From Flavobacteriales bacterium UBA3364 (GTDB taxonomy: Bacteria; Bacteroidota; Bacteroidia; Flavobacteriales_F; PHOS-HE28), in contig DEQO01000190.1 in assembly GCA_002360495.1 (NCBI GenBank), positions 1 to 41,432 of the forward strand: a stretch of 41,432 nt of DNA, given 5' to 3'. Numbering within the stretch: position 1 is the stretch's first letter; the number at the start of each line of letters is the position of its first letter. Position numbers and translations under genes: made by a program. Of this stretch, positions 7,648 through 16,556 are shown piece after piece. The notes under the pieces were generated by a model, which made no database searches, was not told the DNA's origin, and saw only the letters and a list, made by a program, of their open reading frames with translations.

Positions 7648-8946
7648 TCAATTCTCGTCGTCCTTCAAGAGGTCGCCGGTGGCGCTGACGATGTTGGTGA
7701 AGAAGCCGCTGAGAATGCCTTTGGAGTGGCCTTTCACAACGAGTTTCTGCGGATTGACGGCACCATCGATCGCTTTCGGGCGACGGCGGTCGAGGTAGTC
7801 GAATCCTTTCATAACGAGGCCGACACCGGTCGCATAGAGCGGACTGGTCACGGCTTCGACATTGCTTTTGGCGAGGTGCTCGTTCGGGTAGCCGATGCGC
7901 GTGCTCATACCGGTCATGTATTCGACCAGTTGCTTGAGGTGTTTCAGCTGTGAACCACCGCCGGTGAGAACCACCCCGGCGATGAGCTGTTTCTCGATAC
8001 CGCTGTTCTTGATCTCGAAGTAGACGTGCTCCAGGACCTCTTCCATGCGGCTTTGGATGATCTCCGCCAGCGTGCGCAGGCTGATCTCCTTCGGCTCGCG
8101 ACCACGAAGGCCGGGGATGCACACCACCTCGTTCTCCTTGTTCTCGGCGGCGAGTGCACTTCCGAACTTCGTCTTCAACAGCTCGGCCTGCTCGCGCATG
8201 ATGCCGCAGCCCTGGCGGATATCCTCGGTCACCACGTTCCCACCGAAGGGGATCACGGCGGTATGCCGGATGATGTTGTCGAAGAAGATCGCGATGTCGG
8301 TGGTACCACCACCGATGTCCACGAGTACCACACCGGCCTCCTTCTCTTCCGCGCTCAATACGGCATCGGCGCTGGCCAGCGGCTCAAGGATGAGCTCCGT
8401 CACGTTCAATCCGGAGCGATGAACGCACTTGTTGATGTTGCGCGCTGCAGTGACCTGGCCACTGATGATGTGGAAGTTGGCCTCCAGGCGGATCCCGCTC
8501 ATACCGATCGGGTCGCGGATGCCCTGCTCATTGTCCACGATGTATTCCTGTGGCAACACATGGATGATCTCCTCACCCGGAGGCATGACCAGACGGTAGG
8601 TCTCATCGATCAGCTGATCGATATCCACCTGGCGGATCTCCTCTTCGAGGCTCTCGCGCATCTTCATCCCCCGGTGCTGCATGCTGCGGATGTGCTGGCC
8701 CGCGATGCCCACGTTCACCGTCTCGATATCCACACCGGCGCTGTCACCGGCTTCGCGGACGGCCAGCTTGATGCTCTCCACGGTCTTCTGGATGTTCGCC
8801 ACCACGCCGCGGGTCACCCCATCGGATTTGGCCTTCCCCATTCCGAGGATCTCGATCTTTCCCTGTTCGTTACGTCGCCCGACGATGCAGGCGATCTTCG
8901 TGGTCCCGATATCCAGTCCAGCGACGATCTCTTGGTTGTTCTCCAT
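7648..8946 (-). CDS. ftsA: Cell division protein FtsA
   Basis: A 432-residue actin-like ATPase that anchors FtsZ filaments to the membrane. It has phosphate-1 motif VAGLDIGTTKIACIVG (about 9-24), the SHS2 insertion region typical of FtsA, phosphate-2 VVLVDIGGGTTDIAIF (about 205-220) and the adenosine motif GVVLTGGGSQLKHL (about 322-335). The C-terminus should hold a membrane-binding amphipathic helix; the last residues (SGFFTNIVSATGDLLKDDEN) could form it. It lies 15 bases after ftsQ and 40 bases before ftsZ, in the usual order. Confidence 0.97.
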   Translation of the reverse strand: MENNQEIVAGLDIGTTKIACIVGRRNEQGKIEILGMGKAKSDGVTRGVVANIQKTVESIKLAVREAGDSAGVDIETVNVGIAGQHIRSMQHRGMKMRESLEEEIRQVDIDQLIDETYRLVMPPGEEIIHVLPQEYIVDNEQGIRDPIGMSGIRLEANFHIISGQVTAARNINKCVHRSGLNVTELILEPLASADAVLSAEEKEAGVVLVDIGGGTTDIAIFFDNIIRHTAVIPFGGNVVTEDIRQGCGIMREQAELLKTKFGSALAAENKENEVVCIPGLRGREPKEISLRTLAEIIQSRMEEVLEHVYFEIKNSGIEKQLIAGVVLTGGGSQLKHLKQLVEYMTGMSTRIGYPNEHLAKSNVEAVTSPLYATGVGLVMKGFDYLDRRRPKAIDGAVNPQKLVVKGHSKGILSGFFTNIVSATGDLLKDDEN

Positions 8947-8961
8947 GTTGTAGGTGGGGTA

Positions 8962-9765
8962 TTAGGGCGTTGTTCGTTTGGTGCAGACGATCTGGTCGGC
9001 GAAGCGCAGGTCGATGCGCGCGTACCGACGCCAATCGGCTTTGGGGATCCCCTTATCGTAGAAGATCCTGAGTTTTTCGAAACGTTGGTCCAGTGCGGTC
9101 CCATCGCCAATGAGCACGCGTTGCGCGCCCACCCGTGGGATCAGTTCGTATTCACCGTCGGTGTTCACGACCACTTGATCGATCAGCGCGTTCCAGAACG
9201 GGTCCCCCACGATGAAGGAGGCGATGCGGTGGATATCGTCCGAACGGAAGTATGCACGCAGGCTGTCGTTCGCGAGTACGGAATGGACGCCTTCCTCAGC
9301 GCCTGGCTCGTTCAGTTGGCCGGTCACCACCAGTACGCGGGCGGTGTAGTTGTCATTGGTCGGCATGGTCCAGCCTTCGCGGTCGATATAGAAGCTGCCC
9401 CCATCGCTGTTGAACACGCGCACGATGGGTTCACGTTGCTTCACTTTCACGTGCAGTGTACCGTCCATGGTATGGTATACTTCGGCATTCGCCACACAGG
9501 GAATGCTTCGCAGGCGTTGCTCAATGCGCGTCACATCCACCTCGGCGGTAGGCGAACCCATCACGGCGATGCCTTGGTCGAGCACCTCACGGCGTACGGC
9601 CTGCTCATCGATGAAATGGATGCCTTTCACGCCATCCACGATCACCTGCAATCCACTGATCGGGGTACGATCGGCCGTGCGCTCCACGAAACCGAGCGCA
9701 AGCATGACCCCGATCACAGCGACGGCGATGCCAATGGGGCGGAGGAACTTCTTCAGCTTCTTCAT
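8962..9765 (-). CDS. ftsQ: Cell division protein FtsQ
   Basis: A 267-residue bitopic division protein. It has a short cytoplasmic start (MKKLKKFLRP), one membrane helix at about 11-27, a POTRA-like domain beginning around ISGLQVIVDG, and a beta domain that in other bacteria binds FtsL and FtsB. Sequence conservation is low, as is usual for this family, so the call leans on the topology and on its position between murC and ftsA. Its ATG overlaps the murC stop by four bases (ATGA), which suggests coupled translation. No ddl gene sits between murC and ftsQ. Confidence 0.9.
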   Translation of the reverse strand: MKKLKKFLRPIGIAVAVIGVMLALGFVERTADRTPISGLQVIVDGVKGIHFIDEQAVRREVLDQGIAVMGSPTAEVDVTRIEQRLRSIPCVANAEVYHTMDGTLHVKVKQREPIVRVFNSDGGSFYIDREGWTMPTNDNYTARVLVVTGQLNEPGAEEGVHSVLANDSLRAYFRSDDIHRIASFIVGDPFWNALIDQVVVNTDGEYELIPRVGAQRVLIGDGTALDQRFEKLRIFYDKGIPKADWRRYARIDLRFADQIVCTKRTTP

Positions 9766-11141
9766 GGCCGGTAGCGTTCGTTCAGCAGGCGTTCGATCTG
9801 TGGCACAAGACGGTCGATATCACCGGCCCCGAGTGTGCAGACCACTTCGACATCGCGGACGGCGAGCTCTTCCAGCAGACCTTCGCTGGATATGCATTCC
9901 TTGGCCTCCATCGGGACCTGCTCCAACAACCATTTCGATGTGATGCCGGGGATCGGCTCCTCACGTGCCGGGTAGATGTCGAGCAGTAACAACTCATCGA
10001 GTGCGGAAAGGCTCTTCCCGAAATCAGCAGCGAGGTCCTTCGTCCGACTGAACAAATGCGGTTGGAAGATGCCGGTGATGCGCTTGCCGGGATACATCTC
10101 ACGCACACTACCGATGCAGGCATCAAGCTCCTTCGGATGATGTGCGTAGTCGTCGATGAAGACCACACGTGTGCTCCGGATCCGTGTCTCGAACCGGCGT
10201 GACACCCCACGGAACGATGCCAGCCCCTGACGCAGCAACTCCGGAGTGACGCCGAAGCGAAGCGCCACGGTGGCGGCCGCGATCGCATTCTCCACGTTGT
10301 GGCGGCCGGGCATTCCAAGGCGCAGATCACGCAGTTCCTTCCCTTCGGAGATGAGGTCGAATGCGTAGGCACCATCCACCACATGCAGGTTCTCCGCACG
10401 TGGAACACCGGAGCTGCCAAGTGCGTAGGTCATCACCTTGGCCCTCTCCTTGAAATGGTCGGCGATCCGTTCGTGTACGAGCAATGGTCCGTCGCACAGG
10501 ACGGCGAACTGCGTGTACGCATCGAACATCGCTTCGGGCGTTCCGTAGATGTCCAGGTGATCGGGATCCATTGCGGTGATCACGGATTCACTGGGGCAGA
10601 GCTTGAGGAAACTACGATCGTACTCGTCCGCTTCCACCACGTTCACCACGGCATCATCGTTCAGCAGGACGTTGGTCCCGTAGTTCGCTGCGATCCCACC
10701 GAGGAACGCGTTGCACTTCACCTTGCCCACGGTGAGCAGGTGTGCGATCATGGTGCTCACGGTCGTCTTGCCATGTGTGCCGGCAACGGCCACCGTGCGA
10801 CGATCCTCAGTGACCATTCCGAGGACATCGGCACGCTTCAAGATGCGGGCGCCGCGGTCCTCCCAGTACTTCAACAGAGGACTGGTCAAGGGCACCGCCG
10901 GTGTGCGCACCACCATCACATCGGCCGGTGCGGCGTTGCGGTACTCCTCGGGGATCAATGCCGGGTTCTCGTTGAACTGCACTTCGATCCCTTCGCTCTG
11001 CAACTGGTTCGTGAGGGCGCTTGGTGTACGGTCATATCCGGCCACCTCGGCACCATGTCGACGGAAATAGCGCGCAAGACCGCTCATTCCGATGCCACCT
11101 ACACCGATGAAGAAGAACCGGTTCCCTTTCACGCCGCTCAT
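9762..11141 (-). CDS. murC: UDP-N-acetylmuramate--L-alanine ligase MurC
   Basis: A 459-residue cytoplasmic Mur ligase that adds L-alanine to UDP-N-acetylmuramic acid using ATP. The N-terminal nucleotide-sugar domain has FFIGVGGIGMSGLARYF (about 10-26). The P-loop VAGTHGKTTVST lies at about 119-130, followed by ALGSSGV and the C-terminal ligase domain with DDYAHHPKE and FQPHLFSRT. The length is normal for the family. It overlaps murG by four bases at its start and ftsQ by four at its end, so all three are probably translated in a coupled way. Confidence 0.97.
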   Translation of the reverse strand: MSGVKGNRFFFIGVGGIGMSGLARYFRRHGAEVAGYDRTPSALTNQLQSEGIEVQFNENPALIPEEYRNAAPADVMVVRTPAVPLTSPLLKYWEDRGARILKRADVLGMVTEDRRTVAVAGTHGKTTVSTMIAHLLTVGKVKCNAFLGGIAANYGTNVLLNDDAVVNVVEADEYDRSFLKLCPSESVITAMDPDHLDIYGTPEAMFDAYTQFAVLCDGPLLVHERIADHFKERAKVMTYALGSSGVPRAENLHVVDGAYAFDLISEGKELRDLRLGMPGRHNVENAIAAATVALRFGVTPELLRQGLASFRGVSRRFETRIRSTRVVFIDDYAHHPKELDACIGSVREMYPGKRITGIFQPHLFSRTKDLAADFGKSLSALDELLLLDIYPAREEPIPGITSKWLLEQVPMEAKECISSEGLLEELAVRDVEVVCTLGAGDIDRLVPQIERLLNERYRP

Positions 11142-12286
11142 GCGTTATGCTGTGTTGGGGCCAGGTTCGAATGTGCCAGTCGGATCACCTCCGCGGCGAT
11201 GGCCTCCGCGGCATTGGTCGTTCCCATTCCTGCGATGGCGTTGCGCAACCGATCGAGTGCGGCAGGATCCGTGATCAGATCAAGGACGGTGTTCCCGAGT
11301 TCTTCCACGGCCCTGTCATCACGCACCAGGACGGCGGCACCTCGGTCCGTTAGGGCACGGGCGTTGTGCGTCTGGTGATCCTCCGCAGCCGTTGGCAACG
11401 GGATCAGGACCGCGGGCTTCTGGACCAAGCAGAGTTCACTCACGCTGATGGCCCCGGCACGCGCCACCACGAGGTCCGCGACGGCATACGCGTAGTCCAT
11501 CTTCGTAACGAACTCATGCACCTTGCAATCCGAATAGTCCAGTTTCGCGACCGCTTCCCGAGCCTGCTCGAAAAACGGGGTACCCGTCTGCCAGATCATT
11601 TGGATGCCCGCTTCCTTGAACATCGGCAATGCGGCTTCAATGCCCTTGTTCACACCACGCGCGCCCAGGCTTCCTCCGGTGATGAAGAGGATCGGCCTGC
11701 CATCCGAGAGTTCGAAATGTTCCAATCCACGCGGACGCTTGCCCGTCAACCGTACCACTTCATGGCGCACGGGATTGCCGGTCAGAAGCACTTTCTCCTT
11801 TGGGAAGAACCTGTCCATTCCCGCGTATGCGACACAGATCCGGTCCACGCGTTTGGAGAGGTAGATGTTCGTCTTTCCGGGGAAGCTGTTCTGTTCCTGG
11901 ATCAACGTTGGCACATGCATGCGTTGGGCCGCCGCGAGCAACGGACCGCTCGCATATCCGCCAACGCCTACGGCAACGTTCGGCTTGAACATCCGCACCA
12001 GCTGACGCGCCTTGAACATGCTGCGGACCACGCGCCATGGCAGACCGAGGTTCTTCATCACCGAGCCCCGTTGGAAGCCGCGTATCGGTAGTCCCTCGAT
12101 CCGGAACCCGGCAGCGGGCACCTTCTCCATTTCCATCTTTCCCTCCGCTCCCACGAACAGGAACTGGGCAGCACTTTCCCGTTCGCGCACCGCGTTGGCG
12201 ATGGCGATGGCCGGGAAGATGTGCCCACCGGTGCCGCCACCGGAGATCATCACCCTAAGCGAGCGCTGTCCTTGGTCGTTTGACAT
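11138..12286 (-). CDS. murG: UDP-GlcNAc:lipid I N-acetylglucosaminyltransferase MurG
   Basis: A 382-residue GT28-type transferase on the inner face of the cytoplasmic membrane that converts lipid I to lipid II. It has the first glycine-rich loop SGGGTGGHIFPA (about 15-26), the second loop GVGGYASGP, LIQEQNSFPGKTN, ITGGSLGARGVN, and the C-terminal donor-site segment VVARAGAISVSELCLVQKPAVLIPLP. The ATG at 12286 overlaps the end of ftsW by 32 bases; a second ATG, 12 codons in, lies directly before the first loop and would leave an unusually short N-terminus. Confidence 0.97.
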   Translation of the reverse strand: MSNDQGQRSLRVMISGGGTGGHIFPAIAIANAVRERESAAQFLFVGAEGKMEMEKVPAAGFRIEGLPIRGFQRGSVMKNLGLPWRVVRSMFKARQLVRMFKPNVAVGVGGYASGPLLAAAQRMHVPTLIQEQNSFPGKTNIYLSKRVDRICVAYAGMDRFFPKEKVLLTGNPVRHEVVRLTGKRPRGLEHFELSDGRPILFITGGSLGARGVNKGIEAALPMFKEAGIQMIWQTGTPFFEQAREAVAKLDYSDCKVHEFVTKMDYAYAVADLVVARAGAISVSELCLVQKPAVLIPLPTAAEDHQTHNARALTDRGAAVLVRDDRAVEELGNTVLDLITDPAALDRLRNAIAGMGTTNAAEAIAAEVIRLAHSNLAPTQHNA

Positions 12287-13433
12287 CGGGAGTTATGGAC
12301 GGTTGTTGTTCTTCGAGACTGCGGCTCACGCTGAGCACTATACCGATGGCGAGACAGGTGAACCAGACGCTGGTACCACCCATGCTCACAAGTGGCAATG
12401 GTTGACCGGTCACCGGAACGAGGTTGACGGCGACCGCCATGTTGATCATGGCCTGCAGCACCAGCATCAGGCTGAGACCGATGGCCACGAGCGACCCGAA
12501 CTGCTTCACGCACTTGCTGGCGATACGCACAGCGCGGAACATGAGGATCAGGTAGAGCAGGAGCAGACCGAGGCCACCGATGATGCTGCCGTACTCTTCG
12601 ATGATGAAGGCATAGATCATGTCGGAATACGGATGCGGCAGGTAGTTGCGCGACGTGCCACTGCCGGGGCCGTTGGGAAGGAAGCCACCGGACGCTATCG
12701 CGATCTTGGCATGCTCCACCTGGTAGTTGGCATCGTGGTCCTCAACACCGAAACTCTCGATCCGGCTGACCCATGTGTCGGCACGAGGAAGCAGTCCGGG
12801 CGTGGTCTTGGCGAGCACCATGAGCAGGATGAACGCGCCGACGGCGAGACCCACGATCATCGCCATGTGCTTGATCGGCACTTCGCCGATGAACATGATG
12901 ATCAAGCAAACGGTGAACAGCACTGCGGCCGTGGAGAAATTCGCGGGGAGGATCAGACCGCAGATCACACCGACGGGTACCATTAGCTTCAACAGCACAT
13001 CGCGGAAGGTCCATTCCTCGCCATGGTGCTTCCCCAGCACGCGTGCGAGATAGACGATCAGCACCACCTTGGCGGGATCGCTGGTCTGGAAACTCTGGTT
13101 AATGATCGGCACGGTGATCCAACGGCTCGCATCGTTGATATTGGACCCGAGCAGCAGCGTGAGCAGCAACAACACCGCCATCACCCCGATCAACAGCTGG
13201 GCGAACCGCGAATAGATCGTATACTGCTGCCGTGCTGCATAGATCATGATGATGCCACCGGTGATGAGCATCAAGCCGTGCTTCATCAAAAAATGCAGCG
13301 TGCTCCCCCCTTCGCGTTTGAACGCGAGCGAGCTGATCGAGCTGTACACCGCGAGCAGGCTGATCAGTCCCAGGAAAAGGACGGTCATCCAGATCACGCG
13401 ATCGCCTTTCAGTCTATGGAGGAGGGCTGTCAT
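12255..13433 (-). CDS. ftsW: Septal peptidoglycan glycosyltransferase FtsW
   Basis: A 392-residue SEDS-family polymerase with about ten membrane helices that works with FtsI to build septal glycan from lipid II. Recognisable parts are SRWITVP and FQTSDPAKVVLIVYLA, the large loop containing WVSRIESF and GGFLPNGPGSG, FIIEEYGSIIGG, and the hallmark VPVTGQPLPLVSMGGTS near the C-terminus. It starts 14 bases after the MurD C-domain paralogue and overlaps murG at its end, so it seems to be in the same transcript. Confidence 0.96.
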   Translation of the reverse strand: MTALLHRLKGDRVIWMTVLFLGLISLLAVYSSISSLAFKREGGSTLHFLMKHGLMLITGGIIMIYAARQQYTIYSRFAQLLIGVMAVLLLLTLLLGSNINDASRWITVPIINQSFQTSDPAKVVLIVYLARVLGKHHGEEWTFRDVLLKLMVPVGVICGLILPANFSTAAVLFTVCLIIMFIGEVPIKHMAMIVGLAVGAFILLMVLAKTTPGLLPRADTWVSRIESFGVEDHDANYQVEHAKIAIASGGFLPNGPGSGTSRNYLPHPYSDMIYAFIIEEYGSIIGGLGLLLLYLILMFRAVRIASKCVKQFGSLVAIGLSLMLVLQAMINMAVAVNLVPVTGQPLPLVSMGGTSVWFTCLAIGIVLSVSRSLEEQQPSITPDVKRPRTALA

Positions 13434-13447
13434 TCGTGGTCCTGTTC

Positions 13448-13957
13448 TCAGAGGTCGCGTACAGCACGTTTGAATTCGGCACCGCGTTCTTCGTAGTTGG
13501 CGAACCCGTTGCCGCTCGGGCAGGCCGGGCTGAAGAGGACGGATTCACCCGGGCTGACCAGTTCATTCGCCAGGAACACCGCGGTCCGCAGTTCATCCGT
13601 CACGTACAAATGTTCCACTGGTGATGGCAGCGTCCCCTCGGCACTGTCGATCGAACGACCGAAAAGCACGATCGCGGACACTTTCTCGCGCAGGAGATCC
13701 TGCACGTACCCTTCGTCCATCTCGTTGGGAACATCACCGACGATCCACACCACCTTCCCCTCCATCTGGCCCAGGGATTCCAGCGTGGCGTCCAGGAAGG
13801 TCGCCTTGGAATCGTTGATGAACGGGATCTCCCTCACGGTAGCCACGTGCTCCATGCGATGCGGGCCGGGACCCTGGGTCGAGAGCGCCGCACGGCGGGC
13901 GTCCAGTAATTGACCGCCGACCAGACGGAGCGTAGGGGGATCGTTCTTCTTTTCCAT
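13448..13957 (-). CDS. Free-standing MurD C-terminal-domain paralogue
   Basis: A 169-residue protein that aligns over about its last 135 residues with the C-terminal domain of the MurD encoded just upstream: RMEHVATVREIPFINDSKAT against RLEHVALVHGIEFINDSKAT, VVWIVG in both, and FSPACPSGNGFANYEERG against LSPACASFDLFENYEERG. The N-terminal UDP-sugar domain and the central ATP-binding domain are absent, replaced by about 33 unrelated residues. The DSKAT lysine is kept, but the GGVDKG lysine region used to hold D-glutamate has become GDVPNEMDEG. It cannot be a ligase alone. A longer frame extends to 14197 but only overlaps murD out of frame; the ATG at 13957, 20 bases after murD, is the sensible start. 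A binding, scaffolding or regulatory role is speculation. Confidence 0.85.
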   Translation of the reverse strand: MEKKNDPPTLRLVGGQLLDARRAALSTQGPGPHRMEHVATVREIPFINDSKATFLDATLESLGQMEGKVVWIVGDVPNEMDEGYVQDLLREKVSAIVLFGRSIDSAEGTLPSPVEHLYVTDELRTAVFLANELVSPGESVLFSPACPSGNGFANYEERGAEFKRAVRDL

Positions 13958-13977
13958 CGGATGAATGGTTTGAAGTG

Positions 13978-15312
13978 TCAAAGTCCTTTCACTGCGGCCT
14001 TGAACTTGCGGCCGCGTTCCTCGTAGTTCTCGAACAGGTCGAAACTTGCGCAAGCAGGGCTGAGCAGTACCACATCCCCTGCTTCGCCCATCTCGTAGCC
14101 CGTCCGCACGGCTTGTTCCGCACTGACCGTATCGGTGATCACCGGGACCAACCCTGCGAATGCCTTGTGGATCTTCCCGTTGTCGGTCCCAAGACACACG
14201 ATCGCTTTCACCTTCGACTTGACGAGATCACGCAACGTCGTGTAATCGTTGCCTTTGTCCACACCACCGACGATCCACACCACGGGTTTGTCCATGCTCT
14301 CCAGGGCATACCAGGTGGAGTTGACATTGGTCGCCTTGGAATCGTTGATGAACTCGATGCCATGCACCAAGGCGACATGCTCCAGGCGATGCTCAACGTT
14401 CTGGAAGTCGCTGAGGCTTTCACGCACGATATCCTTCCGGATATCCAGCACGCGGGCCGCGATACCGGCGGCCATGGAATTGTACGCATTGTGTTTGCCT
14501 TTGAGAGCGAGTTCAATGATGGACATGCGAAAGGTGGATTGGTCAGTGGTGAAGTGGATGTGATCGTCCTTGAGGTAGGCTCCCTGGTCCACGGCATGGT
14601 GGATTGAGAAGGGCCAGCGCCGGGCCTTCATGGTATGCAGTCGCAGCCACGCGATGGTCTCGGGATCATCGGCGCAGTGGATGAAATGATCGTCGGTGCC
14701 CTGGTTCATGGTCACGCGGAACTTGCTCGCCACGTAGTTCTCCATGCGGTACTGGTACCGGTCCAGATGGTCCGGGGTGATGTTGAGCAGCACGGCGATA
14801 TCGGGACGGAAAGTGCGGATGCCGTCCAACTGGAAACTGCTCAGTTCAAGCACGTAGTAGGCGTTGTCACCATCGGCAACGAGTCCGGCGAAACTGGTCC
14901 CGACATTGCCGCCGACAGCGACATCCAGCCCGGCCCTTTGCAGGATGTGATGGGTTAGCAGGGTGGTGGTCGTCTTGCCATTGCTGCCCGTGATCCCGAT
15001 GATCCTTCCCTTGCAATAGTGGTAGGCGAACTCGATCTCGCTGATCACCGGAATGCCCTTTTCACGAGCGGCGGTCACGAGCGATGCCGTATCCGGAATG
15101 CCCGGGCTCTTCACCACTTCATCGGCCTCCAACACACGGACCGCGGTGTGGCCACCCTCCTCGAAAGCGATGCCATTGGCCTTCAGTTCCTCACGGTATT
15201 TCGGCTTGATCGTCCCGGCATCGCTGACGAACACATCGAGCCCGCGTTGCATCGCCAGCCGTGCCGCACCGACACCGCTCTCCTGTGCACCGAGTACCAC
15301 GATCCTGCTCAT
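13978..15312 (-). CDS. murD: UDP-N-acetylmuramoyl-L-alanine--D-glutamate ligase MurD
   Basis: A complete 444-residue Mur ligase that adds D-glutamate to UDP-MurNAc-L-Ala in the cytoplasm. It has the N-terminal Rossmann start IVVLGAQESGVGAARLA, the P-loop IIGITGSNGKTTTTLL (about 104-119), NITPDHLDRY in the central domain, and C-terminal signatures FINDSKATNVNST, GGVDKGNDY and LSPACASFDLFENYEERG. All three domains and expected catalytic residues are present, so the shorter paralogue that follows is not needed to complete it. Its ATG overlaps the mraY stop by four bases. Confidence 0.97.
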   Translation of the reverse strand: MSRIVVLGAQESGVGAARLAMQRGLDVFVSDAGTIKPKYREELKANGIAFEEGGHTAVRVLEADEVVKSPGIPDTASLVTAAREKGIPVISEIEFAYHYCKGRIIGITGSNGKTTTTLLTHHILQRAGLDVAVGGNVGTSFAGLVADGDNAYYVLELSSFQLDGIRTFRPDIAVLLNITPDHLDRYQYRMENYVASKFRVTMNQGTDDHFIHCADDPETIAWLRLHTMKARRWPFSIHHAVDQGAYLKDDHIHFTTDQSTFRMSIIELALKGKHNAYNSMAAGIAARVLDIRKDIVRESLSDFQNVEHRLEHVALVHGIEFINDSKATNVNSTWYALESMDKPVVWIVGGVDKGNDYTTLRDLVKSKVKAIVCLGTDNGKIHKAFAGLVPVITDTVSAEQAVRTGYEMGEAGDVVLLSPACASFDLFENYEERGRKFKAAVKGL

Positions 15313-16556
15313 CGTAGTTTCAGTGTTACGATGGATACGACGGCCAGCATGATGCCCACGATCCAGAAACGCGACACGATCTTGCTCTCGTGGATCCCGA
15401 GTTTCTGGTAGTGGTGGTGCAGTGGTGACATCCTCAGGATGCGACGGCCTTCACCGTACTTCCTTTTGGTGTATTTGAAGTAGGATACCTGTGCGACCAC
15501 GCTCAGGTTCTCCACCAGGAAAATGCCGCAGAGCACGGGTATCAACAGTTCCTTGCGTACCAGGATCGCCAACGTGGCGATGATGCCGCCGAGCGCGAGG
15601 CTACCGGTGTCGCCCATGAACACTTGCGCGGGATACGCGTTGTACCAGAGGAAGCCGATGCACGCACCGAGCAGCGCACCGATGAACACCGCGAGCTCAC
15701 CGCTGCCCGGGATATACATGATGTTGAGGTAGTCGGAGAAGATCACGTTGCCGCTCACATAGGCCAGGATGCCCAACGTCATCACCATGATGGCCGACGT
15801 TCCGGTCGCAAGGCCGTCAAGTCCGTCGGTGATATTGGCACCGTTGCTAACAGCGGTGATGATGAAGATGACGACGAGGATGTAGATGATCCAGGTGTAC
15901 TGTCGCGCATTACGCCCGAAAAGACCGAGGATCGAGGAGTAGTTGAACTCGTTGTCCTTGATGAAAGGGATCGTGGTGTTCGGCGACTTCCGGTTCAGCA
16001 GATAATGGACCGTACCGTCCTCTTCCGTAACGGTATGCAGTGCGCTCTCGTCCAGTTGCGAAGCCAGCACCTCAGGCACCTCAACACGTGTGCGGATCTC
16101 CGGATGGAAGTAGACGGTCGCACCGATGATGATGCCCACGCCTACCTGGCCCACCACTTTGAACTTGCCTGCGAGACCCCGTTTGTCCTTTTTGAAGACC
16201 TTGATGTAGTCGTCGATGAACCCTATCGCACCCAGCCATACGGTGGCCACCAGCAACAGGAGGATGTAGATATTGTCGAGCCGTGCGAACAGCAGAGTGG
16301 GAATGATCGTTGCGGAAAGGATGATCAAGCCGCCCATCGTGGGTGTGCCCTGCTTCTGTACCTGTCCTTCAAGACCGAGATCACGTACCGTCTCCCCGAC
16401 CTGCATGCGGCGCAGGAGATTGATGATGCCCTTGCCCCACCACAACGAGATCAACAACGAGACGAAGACCGCCATCGCCGCGCGGAACGAGATGAAGCCG
16501 AAGAGCCCCGCTCCAGGAACGCTCGCACCAAGCCAGTCGAAGAGGTGGTACAGCAT
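15309..16556 (-). CDS. mraY: Phospho-N-acetylmuramoyl-pentapeptide transferase MraY
   Basis: A 415-residue polytopic membrane enzyme that moves phospho-MurNAc-pentapeptide onto undecaprenyl phosphate to make lipid I. Family motifs are KQGTPTMGGLIIL, the catalytic-loop aspartates in GFIDDYIKVFKKDKRGL, NITDGLDGLATG, GFLWYNAYPAQVFMGDTGSL and the C-terminal MSPLHHHYQKLGI. It has about ten helices. An insertion of about 60 residues after IIGATVYFHPEIRT is common in Bacteroidota MraY and makes it longer than the 360-residue proteobacterial form. The ATG shares one base with the murE stop (TAATG). Confidence 0.97.
   Translation of the reverse strand: MLYHLFDWLGASVPGAGLFGFISFRAAMAVFVSLLISLWWGKGIINLLRRMQVGETVRDLGLEGQVQKQGTPTMGGLIILSATIIPTLLFARLDNIYILLLLVATVWLGAIGFIDDYIKVFKKDKRGLAGKFKVVGQVGVGIIIGATVYFHPEIRTRVEVPEVLASQLDESALHTVTEEDGTVHYLLNRKSPNTTIPFIKDNEFNYSSILGLFGRNARQYTWIIYILVVIFIITAVSNGANITDGLDGLATGTSAIMVMTLGILAYVSGNVIFSDYLNIMYIPGSGELAVFIGALLGACIGFLWYNAYPAQVFMGDTGSLALGGIIATLAILVRKELLIPVLCGIFLVENLSVVAQVSYFKYTKRKYGEGRRILRMSPLHHHYQKLGIHESKIVSRFWIVGIMLAVVSIVTLKLR

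Noticed and set aside
8026..9774. A 582-residue open frame antisense to ftsA and ftsQ
   Set aside because: It is a shadow of the real genes: rich in His, Asp, Val and Leu with no motifs, and it spans two well-recognised genes.
10299..11378. A 359-residue open frame antisense to murC/murG
   Set aside because: No motifs or start context; the sense genes are firm.
13958..14197. N-terminal extension of the MurD C-domain paralogue
   Set aside because: This part overlaps the murD 3' end out of frame and is Arg/Gly-rich noise; the ATG at 13957 fits better.
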